Of a stretch of 57,660 bases of DNA, positions 8,174-19,417 are shown in pieces. Origin of the DNA: an uncultured Pelagibacteraceae bacterium (lineage in GTDB: Bacteria > Pseudomonadota > Alphaproteobacteria > Pelagibacterales > Pelagibacteraceae); assembly GCA_902604695.1 (NCBI GenBank), contig CACKZT010000005.1, positions 1 through 57,660 of the forward strand, given 5' to 3'. A model generated the notes under the pieces. It was not told the origin of the DNA. It did not search any database and saw only the letters and a list, made by a program, of their open reading frames with translations. The position numbers and the translations under genes were made by a program. Each line of letters begins with the position of its first letter. Within the stretch, counting starts at the first letter, position 1.

Positions 8174-9571
8174 TTATTCTTCTAATAATATAGCTTTAAT
8201 TTTATTTATATTATTTCTCATCTCCTCATCTTTTTCAGATAACCTAGTTATCGTTTTTACAGCATGTATAACTGTAGTGTGATCTCTATTTGCGAAACGT
8301 CTTCCTATCTCAGGAAGTGATCTAGTAGTCATTTTTTTTGCTAGAAACATTGCTATTTGTCTTGGTCTGGCTAATGGCCTTGATCTTCTTTGAGACAACA
8401 TCTCATTTAAAGGAAGATTAAAAAAATTAGAAACTGCATTTTGTATCTTATCTACCGTTATTATCTTTGCTTGATTGAAAACATCCTTAAGTATGTTTTT
8501 ACAATCGCTAATAGCTAATTTTTTTTTATGTATTCTAGTATAAGCAACAACTCTATTTAAGATCCCTATTAGTTCTCTAATGTTAGTTTTACTCTCATTA
8601 GCTATGAAATTGATTACTTCCTCGCTTATATTAGGATTTTCTTTAAATTGATTTTGAATGTCCTCTATTCGTCTTTTTATAATTTTAACTTTTAACTCTA
8701 AGTCTGGTTTTTCGATATCTACTATTAATCCACCAGATAATCTTGACTTTATTCTTTCTTGAACTCTATCCAATTTCATAGGTGCTCTATCAGCTGAAAC
8801 TATGATTTGAGAGTTTTTTTCTATAAGGCTATTAAATGTGTGAAAAAACTCCTCTTGAAGACTTTCTTTACCTCTTAAAAATTGAATATCATCTATAATA
8901 AAAACCGAGGATTTTCTAAAAAAATCCTTAAAATTCACCATATCATTTTTTTTAATAGATTTGATAAAATGGTACATAAATCTCTCAGCAGAAATAAACA
9001 TTACATTATTTTTATCTTGTAATTCTATTCCTATAGCATTTAATAAATGTGTTTTACCTAATCCAACTCCACCGTAAATATAGAGTGGATTATACCTAGA
9101 AGTATGCTCGCAAACCTTCTGGGCAGATGAAAGAGCTATTTCATTGCTTGATCCCTCAATAAAATTTTCAAAGTTTAAATTTGGATTAAGACGATTATAA
9201 TTTAAAATTGAGTCTTTAATTTCTGTTACTTTATTTAAAGTGTCAATTTTGAAATTTTCAGAATTAGAACTAGATTTATTTTCTTCTAATATTTTGAATT
9301 CAATCCTATTTAGACTTAATTTAAAGTTTTTTAATTGTTCTAATATTTTATCGAGATATCTAGATACTATCCAGTCCCTAAAAAAACGTGTTGGCACACC
9401 CAGAATTAAGTGATCATTATATTCTTTCAATAGTGAGATGTTTTTTAACCAGCTAGAATAGATCTCTTTACCAAAAATTTTTTCGAAAGCCTCTTGAACT
9501 TCAATCCAGTTTAAAGTTTTTTCTTCTTCAGAAACAAACTGATCTTTGGATTTTGTAGAATTTTTTTCCAT
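8174..9571 (-). CDS. dnaA: Chromosomal replication initiator DnaA
   Basis: AAA+ ATPase that binds DnaA boxes and opens the replication origin. Domain I at about 18-95 (SSWLKNISLL), a short linker, Walker A GGVGLGKTH (167-175), Walker B VFIIDDIQFLRG (about 228-239), sensor motifs around SADRAP, and domain IV with the RPLARPRQIAMFLAKK helix and the FANRDHTTVIHA signature for DNA recognition. Length 465 residues is normal. The recognition helix looks canonical, so binding to standard TTATCCACA-type boxes would be expected. A 251-base gap lies upstream; dnaN follows directly. Confidence 0.97.
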   Translation of the reverse strand: MEKNSTKSKDQFVSEEEKTLNWIEVQEAFEKIFGKEIYSSWLKNISLLKEYNDHLILGVPTRFFRDWIVSRYLDKILEQLKNFKLSLNRIEFKILEENKSSSNSENFKIDTLNKVTEIKDSILNYNRLNPNLNFENFIEGSSNEIALSSAQKVCEHTSRYNPLYIYGGVGLGKTHLLNAIGIELQDKNNVMFISAERFMYHFIKSIKKNDMVNFKDFFRKSSVFIIDDIQFLRGKESLQEEFFHTFNSLIEKNSQIIVSADRAPMKLDRVQERIKSRLSGGLIVDIEKPDLELKVKIIKRRIEDIQNQFKENPNISEEVINFIANESKTNIRELIGILNRVVAYTRIHKKKLAISDCKNILKDVFNQAKIITVDKIQNAVSNFFNLPLNEMLSQRRSRPLARPRQIAMFLAKKMTTRSLPEIGRRFANRDHTTVIHAVKTITRLSEKDEEMRNNINKIKAILLEE

Positions 9572-9822
9572 GTAATAATTATATTAAGAACTTAATGTCT
9601 AGTTTTTAATAAAGATTTAATCAAGAAAAAATTTAAAAAAATTAAAAAAAATTCAATTTAGGTTGTAATCTTTCAAGTTGTAATAGATTATAATTAAAAA
9701 AATATTTATTTCTTTTTAAAAAAAAATTAAAATTTAATTTCACAACTTTAAAGATAACTTGCCTAGATTTAGTCAATTTTAATTGATTGTCCTAAATATA
9801 ATTTTCGACAACTTTAAATTGA
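9572..9822. other. dnaA-rpsT intergenic region with repeated GTTGT/ACAAC motifs, possible origin or control region
   Basis: The longest gap in the window. It is extremely A/T-rich (poly-A blocks at 9628-9652). It holds two direct copies of GTTGTAAT (9662-9669 and 9677-9684) and two direct copies of ACAACTTTAAA (9742-9752 and 9808-9818); AAGTTGT and ACAACTT are inverse complements, so the four sites form an inverted array. No exact TTATCCACA or its complement is present. The next-to-dnaA position and A/T-rich tract would suit oriC or a dnaA control region, but this is only a candidate. Confidence 0.3.
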
Positions 9823-10080
9823 TTACTTTGATAGTTTTTTAGAAATTTTTGAAATTTTTCGGGAAGCAGTTCTCTTATTGATTGCACCAGACTTAGCAAC
9901 CTGCATGAGAATCGATTGAAATTTAGAAAAATATTTTTTTACTTCTGTTTTTTTTCCAGATTTTATTAATTCTTCCATATGTTTTACAGCGGACCTATAT
10001 TTGCTTTTTCTCAACCTATTAGTGATAGTTTGTTTTTTTACCCTTCTAACTCTTCTGATTGCTGACTTTGTGTTTGGCAT
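9823..10080 (-). CDS. rpsT: 30S ribosomal protein S20
   Basis: Small basic primary 16S rRNA-binding protein, 85 residues. It shows the S20 pattern: MPNTKSAIRRVRRVKKQT start, KSKYRSAVKHMEELI in the middle, and AKSGAINKRTASRKISKISKKL at the end. It lies between mutM and dnaA on the same strand, as in many alphaproteobacteria. No hairpin terminator is visible after the stop. Confidence 0.95.
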   Translation of the reverse strand: MPNTKSAIRRVRRVKKQTITNRLRKSKYRSAVKHMEELIKSGKKTEVKKYFSKFQSILMQVAKSGAINKRTASRKISKISKKLSK

Positions 10081-10123
10081 AATTTCAATTGGTATATATC
10101 TCTAATATATAAGGGTCAACTTC

Positions 10124-10990
10124 TTATTTTTGACATCTGATACAATAAAAAGTTGAACGATTTGAGATAATACTTTTTTTAATAATACCCTTGCAGTAGT
10201 TTTTAGTACATTTTTTGTTATTTCTACCATAAACCTTAAATTGTTGCTGGAAAACACCATCTTTTCCATCACTATTATTAAAATTTTTAATAGAAGAACC
10301 TCCCTCCAATATTGATTTTTTAAGAATTTTTTTTGTAAAATAAATTATTTTTTTTACATCTTTAATATCTAATTTTTTTATACTTTTATAAGGATTTAAT
10401 GAGGATAAGTGAAGAATTTCGTTCACATATATATTTCCCAATCCTGCAACAAAACTTTGATCCATTAAAATATTTTTTAAATTTTTTTTTTTATTTGAAG
10501 CTTTTTTTTCAAAATACCCTAAATTAAATTTTTTTGAAAGTGGCTCTGGTCCAAGTGTTTCTAAATGTTTGTTTTTTGATATATCTTTAGTTGATATTAT
10601 TTTTATAAAACCAAATTTTCTTATATCGTTATAAATTAATTTTGTATCGTTATTTAAGAAAAAAATAACATGATTATGTTTTTTATCTCTATTAGATATT
10701 TTGTAATAGAAACTTGTTTTACTATGAATTTTTTTTTTATCAACTAAGAAAAATTTTCCCGTCATACCAAGGTGAGTCAAAATAGTAATGTTTTTCTCTA
10801 GATTTATTAAGATATATTTAGATCTTCTATCAATAGATAAAATTTTTTTGTTAGTTATAATTTTGTTTAAATCTTTATTGATTGTATATCTAAGCTTATT
10901 AGTGTTAATTAAGACTTTTCTAAATGATAAATCTATTATTTTATTTTTTAAAGACTTTTTAACAACTTCAACTTCTGGTAATTCTGGCAT
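10124..10990 (-). CDS. mutM: Formamidopyrimidine-DNA glycosylase (MutM/Fpg)
   Basis: Base-excision repair enzyme that removes 8-oxoguanine and formamidopyrimidines and cuts the AP site. It begins MPELPEVE, where the processed Pro2 and Glu3 are the catalytic residues. The central part has LTHLGMTGKF and the helix-two-turn-helix region LMDQSFVAGLGNIYVNEIL. The C-terminal zinc finger is present with CTKNYC and CIRC cysteine pairs, and GGSSIKNFNNSDGKDG precedes it. Length 288 is normal. It is divergent from ubiE with only 11 bases between the two start codons. Confidence 0.95.
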   Translation of the reverse strand: MPELPEVEVVKKSLKNKIIDLSFRKVLINTNKLRYTINKDLNKIITNKKILSIDRRSKYILINLEKNITILTHLGMTGKFFLVDKKKIHSKTSFYYKISNRDKKHNHVIFFLNNDTKLIYNDIRKFGFIKIISTKDISKNKHLETLGPEPLSKKFNLGYFEKKASNKKKNLKNILMDQSFVAGLGNIYVNEILHLSSLNPYKSIKKLDIKDVKKIIYFTKKILKKSILEGGSSIKNFNNSDGKDGVFQQQFKVYGRNNKKCTKNYCKGIIKKSIISNRSTFYCIRCQK

Positions 10991-11001
10991 ATAATTTATT
11001 T

Positions 11002-11706
11002 ATGAAGACACATTTTCAAGATAAAACAAAACTAGTCAATAGTGTTTTTGACAAAGTTTATAAAAAATATGATTTTATGAATGACATTATGTCTTTTGGA
11101 ATTCATCGCATATGGAAAAAAAATATGATTGATTGGATGAATCCACAATTAGGAAGTAAATTAATTGACGTTGCGTCAGGAACAGGAGATTTAGCTAAAT
11201 TATTTTCTGAAAAAAGTAAAAATAAAAATGAAATTTTTTGTGTAGAACCCAATAAATTCATGTTGCAGGCAGGAAAAGAAAAATTATCTACTTACAAAAA
11301 TATTAAATGGTTTATCGCTTCAGCAGAAAAACTTCCTTTTAAAGACAATACATTTGACTTTTACACCATTAGTTATGGAATTCGAAATGTTACAAATATT
11401 AATTTATGTCTAAAAGAAGCTTTTAGAGTTCTTAAAACTGGAGGTCGATTTATGTGTCTAGAATTTTCAAAAGTAGAAAATGAAATTTTAAATAAAGCCT
11501 ACAGAGAATACTCGAAACTAATTCCATTAATTGGAAAATATGTAGTAGGTAATAAAATGCCTTATGATTATTTAATTTCAAGTATAAATAAATTTTATAA
11601 CCAAAAAGAGTTGTCTATGTTAATGGAGAAACATGGCTTCACAAAAGTAAACTATAGAAACTTATCTAATGGTATATCTGCAATTCATTCTGGGTGGAAA
11701 ATATAA
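11002..11706 (+). CDS. ubiE: Ubiquinone/menaquinone C-methyltransferase UbiE
   Basis: SAM-dependent C-methyltransferase of ubiquinone synthesis. The N-terminus (VFDKVYKKYDFMNDIMSFGIHRIWK) is the UbiE signature 1, the SAM-binding loop is IDVASGTGDLAKLF, and YGIRNVTN plus LKTGGRFMCLEFSK form the later motifs. Length 234 residues. It starts 11 bases from the divergent mutM, and its stop precedes the ubiB ATG by two bases, so ubiE-ubiB-coaBC-dut probably form an operon, an order common in alphaproteobacteria. Confidence 0.95.
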   Translation: MKTHFQDKTKLVNSVFDKVYKKYDFMNDIMSFGIHRIWKKNMIDWMNPQLGSKLIDVASGTGDLAKLFSEKSKNKNEIFCVEPNKFMLQAGKEKLSTYKNIKWFIASAEKLPFKDNTFDFYTISYGIRNVTNINLCLKEAFRVLKTGGRFMCLEFSKVENEILNKAYREYSKLIPLIGKYVVGNKMPYDYLISSINKFYNQKELSMLMEKHGFTKVNYRNLSNGISAIHSGWKI

Positions 11707-11708
11707 AG

Positions 11709-13274
11709 ATGTTTAAAAGAATATTTCATTTATTTAAAATTGGAAGAAAACTTTCTTCTTCAGGTGCTATAGAAACTATTGGCGAAATATATCAAATACC
11801 TTTATCTATAAAATTATTTTTTGATTTGATATCTATTGGGTCTAATAAAAAATTGCTTTCTACTTCAAAAAAACCTGGTGAAAAACTTTGTGATGCTCTT
11901 GAAGGTATGGGGACAACTTTCATCAAATTAGGACAATTTTTAGCGACAAGACCAGATATTATCGGAGAAGAATTGGCTGAAGATTTGGTTAAACTCCAAG
12001 ACAAACTTCCCGCCTTTAAAGTAAATGAAGCTAAAGAAATTATAAGAAAAGAGCTTGGTGAAAATCAATTTAAAAATATCTCTAATATAAGTGATCCAAT
12101 AGCTGCTGCTTCTATAGCTCAAGTTCACATTGCTAATATAAACTTCGAAGGTAAAAAAAAAGAAGTTGCTATTAAGATTCTTCGACCGGATATTGAAAAA
12201 TTATTTAATGAAGAATTAGATGCTCTTTTATTATTTGCATACATAATAGAAAATTCAATTTCTAAAACTAAAAGATTAAAACTCGTCGAGGTTGTTTATC
12301 TTTTAAAGGAAATTACCAATATTGAAATGGATTTAAGATTTGAAGCAGCGGCCGCTAATGAATTATACGAAAATACTAAAAATGACATTGGTTTTAATGT
12401 CCCTAAAATTTATTGGAATTTTACTTCTAAGAGAATTCTGACTTTGGATAAAGTAGAAGGTGTATCAATAAGAGAATATAGATTACTTGAAAATTCAGGC
12501 ATAGATCTAAAGCAGTTATCTGAAAATCTTATTCAACATTTTTTGAAACAAGCTGTAAGAGATGGTTTTTTTCATGGTGATATGCACCAAGGCAATTTAT
12601 TTGTTGATGAAAAAGGAAATATTATACCTGTAGATTTTGGAATAATGGGAAGATTAGATAGAAATAATAGAAAATATTTAGCTGAAATACTTTATGGATT
12701 TATACAAAGGGACTACATGAAAGTTGCTGAAGTACATTTCCAAGCTGGTTTAGTGCCAAAAAATGCTTCTAAAGAAGAATTTGCTCAAGCTCTCCGTTCT
12801 GTCGGAGAGCCTATTTTTGGCCAATCTATTAAAAATATTTCAGGTGGTAATCTTTTAGCTCAGTTATTTGAAATAACCGAAAAATTTAATATGGCAACTC
12901 AACCTCCTTTGCTATTACTTCAGAAAACTATGGTGGTAGTTGAGGGTGTAGCGAGAAAATTAAATCCTGAAACAAATATTTGGGAGGTATCAAGACCAAT
13001 TTTAGAAGACTGGATCAAAAACTTTAAAGGACCGAAAGCTAGTGTTGACAATGTTCTAAATACATCAACTGAAATTATAAAAAGGATTCCTGACTTGCCG
13101 GATTTTATGGACAAAGCAAATTATGCTCTTCAGTTAATTGCTGAGGGTAGACTTAATATTGCTATCAAAAACAATAAGAATTTAGAAATTGAAAAAATGA
13201 GGCTTAAAACTTTAAAGAATAATATTATTATTGGCATTTTAGCGGTTGTAATTATTATTTTATTAGTATTTTAA
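11709..13274 (+). CDS. ubiB: Ubiquinone biosynthesis kinase-like protein UbiB
   Basis: ABC1/ADCK/UbiB-family atypical kinase needed for ubiquinone synthesis, membrane-attached. Motifs: the family KxGQ-type segment IKLGQFLATRPD, the alanine-rich nucleotide loop AAASIAQVH, the lysine in VAIKILRP, the catalytic HGDMHQGNLF and metal-binding VDFGIMGR. A single hydrophobic segment closes the protein (IIIGILAVVIIILLVF), consistent with C-terminal membrane anchoring. I prefer the ATG at 11709 to the GTG at 11694, which would overlap ubiE. About 521 residues, normal for the family. Confidence 0.94.
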   Translation: MFKRIFHLFKIGRKLSSSGAIETIGEIYQIPLSIKLFFDLISIGSNKKLLSTSKKPGEKLCDALEGMGTTFIKLGQFLATRPDIIGEELAEDLVKLQDKLPAFKVNEAKEIIRKELGENQFKNISNISDPIAAASIAQVHIANINFEGKKKEVAIKILRPDIEKLFNEELDALLLFAYIIENSISKTKRLKLVEVVYLLKEITNIEMDLRFEAAAANELYENTKNDIGFNVPKIYWNFTSKRILTLDKVEGVSIREYRLLENSGIDLKQLSENLIQHFLKQAVRDGFFHGDMHQGNLFVDEKGNIIPVDFGIMGRLDRNNRKYLAEILYGFIQRDYMKVAEVHFQAGLVPKNASKEEFAQALRSVGEPIFGQSIKNISGGNLLAQLFEITEKFNMATQPPLLLLQKTMVVVEGVARKLNPETNIWEVSRPILEDWIKNFKGPKASVDNVLNTSTEIIKRIPDLPDFMDKANYALQLIAEGRLNIAIKNNKNLEIEKMRLKTLKNNIIIGILAVVIIILLVF

Positions 13275-13281
13275 TTAAAAA

Positions 13282-14511
13282 ATGGAAATAAAAAATAAAA
13301 AAATACTTTTAATTATCGGAGGCGGTATATCAGCTTATAAATCATTAGATTTAATTAGATTGTTAAAAAAAAATAATATTCAAATTAAAACTATCTTGAC
13401 GCAAAGTGGAAAAAAGTTTGTAACTCCGTTATCATTAGCCTCTCTATCAAATAGCAAAGCTTATGAAGATATTTTTGACGTAAATAATGAAACTGAGATT
13501 GATCATATTTCTCTTTCTAGGTGGGCAGATATTATAGTAGTAGTTCCAACCACGGCAAATCTAATGTCCAGATTATGTTCTGGAAAAGCTGATGATTTAG
13601 CAACTACAGTTATTTTAGCCTCAAATAAAGATACTATTTTAATCCCAGCAATGAATGTGAGAATGTGGCTTCATAAGGCTACACAAAGAAATAAAAAAAC
13701 ACTTTTAGATTTTGGTTATAAATTTTTAGGACCAGAAAATGGTGAAATGGCTTGTGGAGAATTTGGTGAAGGTAAAATGTCAAGTCCAAGACAAATTTAT
13801 ACCTTTTTAAATAATTATTTTAAAAATAAAAATATAGTTAAGAAAAAAAAAATTAGTGCTTTAGTAACTACTGGTCCTACAAGAGAATACTTAGATCCAG
13901 TCAGATTTATTTCTAATGAGTCTAGTGGAAAACAAGGATACGAGGTTGCCATAGCTCTTAAAAAACTAGGTGTTAAGACTACTCTAATCGCAGGACCTTC
14001 AAAGATTAATTTCTCAAAAGATATAAACGTAATTAATGTTGTGAGCGGTGAGGAAATGATGAATGAAGTCAAAAACTTACTACCAGTAAATATTGCTGTT
14101 TGTGCTGCTGCGGTTTCTGATTTTAAACCAAAAGTTAAAATTAAGTCTAAATTCAAAAAAAAAGAAAGAAATTTAAATAATCTTTATTTAGAGAAAAATC
14201 CTGATATCCTCGAATACTTAGGTAAACATAATAGGCTAAGACCAAAAATTTTAGTTGGTTTTTCAGCAGAGACTGAAAAATTGATAGAAAATTCAAAAAA
14301 GAAAATTAAGGAAAAATATTGCGATTTAATAATAGCAAATGATGTTTCAAAAAAAGATATCGGTTTTAATGTCGATTATAATAAAGTTTCGATCATAGAT
14401 AAAAAGGGAAGAGTAGAAAATATTCCAAAAAATAAAAAGAGCTTTATAGCAGATCGAATTGCCAAAAAAATAATAGATAAATTTTTAATTGATGACAAAA
14501 ATATTAATTAA
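13282..14511 (+). CDS. coaBC: Bifunctional phosphopantothenoylcysteine decarboxylase/ligase
   Basis: Makes 4'-phosphopantetheine for coenzyme A in two steps. The N-terminal CoaC flavoprotein part (about 1-185) has [27 protein letters not shown], the PAMNVRMW substrate clamp and the [11 protein letters not shown] segment. The C-terminal CoaB ligase part (about 190-400) has [32 protein letters not shown] and a KNPDIL dimerisation-region motif. Length 409 fits. It overlaps the start of dut by 20 bases, and the coaBC-dut pair is a widely conserved neighbourhood. Confidence 0.95.
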   Translation: MEIKNKKILLIIGGGISAYKSLDLIRLLKKNNIQIKTILTQSGKKFVTPLSLASLSNSKAYEDIFDVNNETEIDHISLSRWADIIVVVPTTANLMSRLCSGKADDLATTVILASNKDTILIPAMNVRMWLHKATQRNKKTLLDFGYKFLGPENGEMACGEFGEGKMSSPRQIYTFLNNYFKNKNIVKKKKISALVTTGPTREYLDPVRFISNESSGKQGYEVAIALKKLGVKTTLIAGPSKINFSKDINVINVVSGEEMMNEVKNLLPVNIAVCAAAVSDFKPKVKIKSKFKKKERNLNNLYLEKNPDILEYLGKHNRLRPKILVGFSAETEKLIENSKKKIKEKYCDLIIANDVSKKDIGFNVDYNKVSIIDKKGRVENIPKNKKSFIADRIAKKIIDKFLIDDKNIN

Positions 14512-14932
14512 GCGATCTTCCGAAAAAGTAATAATTCCTAAATATGAAACACCAGGCTCTGCTGGAATGGATATAAATGCCTTCTTGAACAATTCTATAG
14601 AAATTAATCCAGGAGAAAGAAAAATAATACCAACTGGTTTTTCTCTATCAATACCAAAAGGGTATGAGGTGCAAATAAGACCTAGATCCGGGCTAGCTAT
14701 AAAAGAAGGGATAAGTGTATTAAACACTCCAGGAACCATTGACTCAGATTATCGAGGAGAGATTAAAGTTATATTAATAAATTTAAGTGATAAAAAATTT
14801 ATAGTTGAAAATGAGACTAGGATCGCTCAAATGATTATAGCTCCAGTAACTCAAGTAAGTTTGGAGGAAGTAAGTGAACTTTCTAACACAGTTAGGGGCA
14901 CTGGTGGTTTTGGCTCAACAGGAATAAAATAA
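14492..14932 (+). CDS. dut: Deoxyuridine 5'-triphosphate nucleotidohydrolase (dUTPase)
   Basis: Trimeric dUTPase that converts dUTP to dUMP, keeping uracil out of DNA and supplying dTMP synthesis. All five family motifs are visible: [42 protein letters not shown], and the C-terminal [10 protein letters not shown] arm that covers the active site. The ATG at 14492 is preferred over the TTG at 14489. About 146 residues. It overlaps coaBC by 20 bases and belongs to the same operon. Confidence 0.96.
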   Translation: MTKILIKRSSEKVIIPKYETPGSAGMDINAFLNNSIEINPGERKIIPTGFSLSIPKGYEVQIRPRSGLAIKEGISVLNTPGTIDSDYRGEIKVILINLSDKKFIVENETRIAQMIIAPVTQVSLEEVSELSNTVRGTGGFGSTGIK

Positions 14933-14937
14933 TTTTA

Positions 14938-15690
14938 ATGAAAATTTCTAATGCTGATTTTAAAAGATACTCAAAACAAATTATTTTAAAAAAAATCGGT
15001 ATTCAAGGACAAAAAAAAATTGCCTCGGCTAAAGTACTTGTAATTGGCGCAGGAGGTCTTGGTTGCCCTTTAATTTTATATCTTGCCTATTCTGGTGTTG
15101 GAACTCTTGGTATCGTAGACAATGATAAAATTGATATTTCAAATTTAAATAGACAAATTTTATTTACTTCGAATGATATAGGAAAATATAAAGTAGATCA
15201 GTCAAAAAAAATAGTAAAAAAAATAAATAAAAAAATTAATGTGAAAATATTTAAAGAAAAACTTAATAAAAAAAATATAAAAAAAATATTTCAAAAATTT
15301 GATATAATTTGTGACTGTTCAGACAATTTTAATACAAGATACATTATTAACGATCACTGCCTTAAATTTAAAAAAATTTTAATCTCAGCTGCAATTAGTA
15401 AGTTTGATGGCCAAATTTTCAATTTTAATTTTAAAAAAAAAGGCCCCTGTTTTAGATGTTTTATGCCTGAAGAACCAGAGAATGAAAACAATTGCGAAAC
15501 AGATGGAATAATGTCAACATTAGCTGGAATCGCTGGAACACTTCAAGCTAATGAAGTGATAAAAACCATTATAAGTAAGAAACAATTATGTACAAAAGAG
15601 ATTCTAATCTTCAATTCTCTATATTCTAATTTTCGAAAAGTAAAACTGACAAGAAATCCAAATTGTACTGATCAATGTTTAAAAAGATAA
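14938..15690 (+). CDS. ThiF/MoeB/HesA-family adenylyltransferase
   Basis: E1-like enzyme that adenylates the C-terminal glycine of a small sulfur-carrier protein (ThiS- or MoaD-type). The Rossmann loop VIGAGGLGCPL (about 35-45), DNDKIDISNLNRQILF, the catalytic Asp in CDCSDNFNTRY, and zinc cysteine pairs (CFRC near 177-180 and CTDQC near the end) are all visible. Length of 250 residues fits MoeB/ThiF without a rhodanese domain. It follows dut by five bases and overlaps the next gene by 16. ThiF versus MoeB cannot be decided without its carrier-protein partner, which is not in this window. Confidence 0.88.
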   Translation: MKISNADFKRYSKQIILKKIGIQGQKKIASAKVLVIGAGGLGCPLILYLAYSGVGTLGIVDNDKIDISNLNRQILFTSNDIGKYKVDQSKKIVKKINKKINVKIFKEKLNKKNIKKIFQKFDIICDCSDNFNTRYIINDHCLKFKKILISAAISKFDGQIFNFNFKKKGPCFRCFMPEEPENENNCETDGIMSTLAGIAGTLQANEVIKTIISKKQLCTKEILIFNSLYSNFRKVKLTRNPNCTDQCLKR

Positions 15691-16112
15691 TAATTATTTT
15701 TTATTTAATCTCCAATAACCTCCTTGCGGATGAATATTTTCTTACATTAAGGAATGAAAAGGTAAATTTAAGACAAGGCCCATCTTTTGAATATCCAATT
15801 AAAATATTTTATAAAAAAAAATATTTACCTGTTTTAATAGAAGATAAATCAGATAATTTTAAAAGAATCAGAGATCATGAGAATAATTCGGGCTGGATAC
15901 ATGTTTCCCAACTTTCTAAAAAGAAAGCAGGTATTACAATAAAAGATGATCTGTTAATTTTTGATAAACCTACTATTTACTCCAAACCTTTAGTAGTTTT
16001 AAAAAAAGGAAGATTATGTATAGTAAAAAAATGTAAAGGTAATTGGTGTAAAGTAAAAGTAGATGAATATGTTGGTTGGATTAAAAAAGATGATCTTTGG
16101 GGAAGATTATAG
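15675..16112 (+). CDS. Exported SH3-domain (SH3b) protein
   Basis: 145-residue protein with an N-terminal signal peptide (MFKKIIIIFYLISNNLLA) and a bacterial SH3-type repeat beginning VNLRQGPSFEYPI, with GWIHVSQL and a second GWIKKDDLWG-like module at the end. Such domains bind peptidoglycan or cell-wall peptides in the periplasm. It overlaps the thiF-like gene by 16 bases and ends one base from the convergent dioxygenase gene. The specific role is unknown. Confidence 0.75.
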   Translation: MFKKIIIIFYLISNNLLADEYFLTLRNEKVNLRQGPSFEYPIKIFYKKKYLPVLIEDKSDNFKRIRDHENNSGWIHVSQLSKKKAGITIKDDLLIFDKPTIYSKPLVVLKKGRLCIVKKCKGNWCKVKVDEYVGWIKKDDLWGRL

Positions 16113-16113
16113 A

Positions 16114-16743
16114 TTAATGAAAAGGATTTTCTAAAATACAAGCAACTAAATGAATTCGGGGTTGCTCTCCTCCATTAAAGAAATTATGGTATTTGGTGTT
16201 GTTAGTAATTGTAACAGAACCATCTGCCGGCATATGCTTACTTACGTCTTCAATTACCATTCTGCAACCATAATTAGTAATTATAGGAATATGAAGCCTT
16301 GGTTCAGGGTCTCTGTGCCAACTCAATGTAGATCTGGGTTCTTTTAATAAAATTCTTACTCTTCCAAGTTTGAAATGTTTTTTTAATGTATTATAAACTT
16401 CCTCAAAATATGTTCCTTTAAATTCAGATACCAATTCAGTGTATTCTGACTCTTCAATAGGTTTGTCTCTTTCTTCCTCTTTTCCAGTCTCATCTGGAAT
16501 AGTCCAATATGTGCCTCTTACATTGTGGCCTTCTGTTGAAAATTTATCTCCAGGTATTTGGTTTAAAGAAATTGCACCAAAACACTTAATACCCAAAGTG
16601 TTAAATTCTTTTTTTTGCAAAATTTTTTCTAAATCTGATCTCAATCTATTAATATCAAATTTGAGACCTGGAACTCTATAAAAGTCACCTAATTTATTCT
16701 TATTTAATGTTTCGATATTTTCTTTTATTTTTAAACTGCCCAT
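16114..16743 (-). CDS. Aspartyl/asparaginyl beta-hydroxylase-like 2OG-Fe(II) dioxygenase
   Basis: 209-residue protein resembling the Asp/Arg hydroxylase-like dioxygenases. The segment SWHRDPEPRLHIPI (about 144-157) supplies an HxD iron pair, and YHNFFNGGEQPRIHLV near the end supplies a distal histidine and the arginine that binds 2-oxoglutarate. No signal peptide, so cytoplasmic. It follows katG by two bases on the same strand and could be co-transcribed with it. Substrate unknown; the family call rests on motif pattern, not on a database hit. Confidence 0.65.
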   Translation of the reverse strand: MGSLKIKENIETLNKNKLGDFYRVPGLKFDINRLRSDLEKILQKKEFNTLGIKCFGAISLNQIPGDKFSTEGHNVRGTYWTIPDETGKEEERDKPIEESEYTELVSEFKGTYFEEVYNTLKKHFKLGRVRILLKEPRSTLSWHRDPEPRLHIPIITNYGCRMVIEDVSKHMPADGSVTITNNTKYHNFFNGGEQPRIHLVACILENPFH

Positions 16744-16745
16744 AT

Positions 16746-18938
<2,193 letters not shown>

Positions 18939-18979
18939 TTAATATAATAATTTTAACTTGAAATAAAAGCGACAATCTG

Positions 18980-19393
18980 TCAATTTTTTAAATTTATAAA
19001 CACCTCTAAATTCTTTATTTTTTTTCCATTTGGTGCTTTTGGAATTTTTTCAAAAACCACCTCATCCTCGTTAATATCAATTAGTTCTGAAGTTTCTGTA
19101 TCATAAAAATGATGGTGATTTTTTACATTAGTATCAAAATAGGTTGTTTTTTTTTTACCTCTAACATCTACCTCACTTAAGTGTCCAGCAGTTTTAAAAG
19201 CATGAACAGTATTGTAGATGGTTGCTAATGCAAATTTATTTGTAGTTTTTTTTGTTAAAAGTTTATTTAAACTTTCTACAGTAAAATGAAATGTTTTTTC
19301 TCTGTCGAATAAAAATTTAGCAATTTCAACTCTTTGCTTTGTTGGTCTTAGTCCTGAGGATCTTAATTTTTTTAAAATATTTGTTTTTTTCAT
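18980..19393 (-). CDS. irr: Iron response regulator Irr (Fur superfamily)
   Basis: Fur-superfamily repressor/activator that senses haem status in alphaproteobacteria. The winged helix is at 11-75 (GLRPTKQRVEIAKFLF, LATIYNTVHAFKTAGHL), then TYFDTN and the histidine run HHHF (93-96) followed by LIDI. This HHH site is characteristic of Irr and its haem binding; the Cys pairs of zinc-Fur are absent. The gene is divergent from fabA-fabB-fabI, an arrangement conserved in rhizobia and relatives, which strengthens the Irr call. An ICE-box-like palindrome sits in the gap at 19418-19434. 137 residues. Confidence 0.88.
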   Translation of the reverse strand: MKKTNILKKLRSSGLRPTKQRVEIAKFLFDREKTFHFTVESLNKLLTKKTTNKFALATIYNTVHAFKTAGHLSEVDVRGKKKTTYFDTNVKNHHHFYDTETSELIDINEDEVVFEKIPKAPNGKKIKNLEVFINLKN

Positions 19394-19417
19394 GTTATTT
19401 TACTATATTTTACTTAG

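Noticed and set aside
9572-9822. A classical oriC with TTATCCACA DnaA boxes
   Set aside because: No exact box on either strand; I keep only a low-confidence candidate region with other repeats.
13815-14156. Minus-strand 113-codon frame inside coaBC
   Set aside because: Antisense of the CoaB half; no independent evidence.
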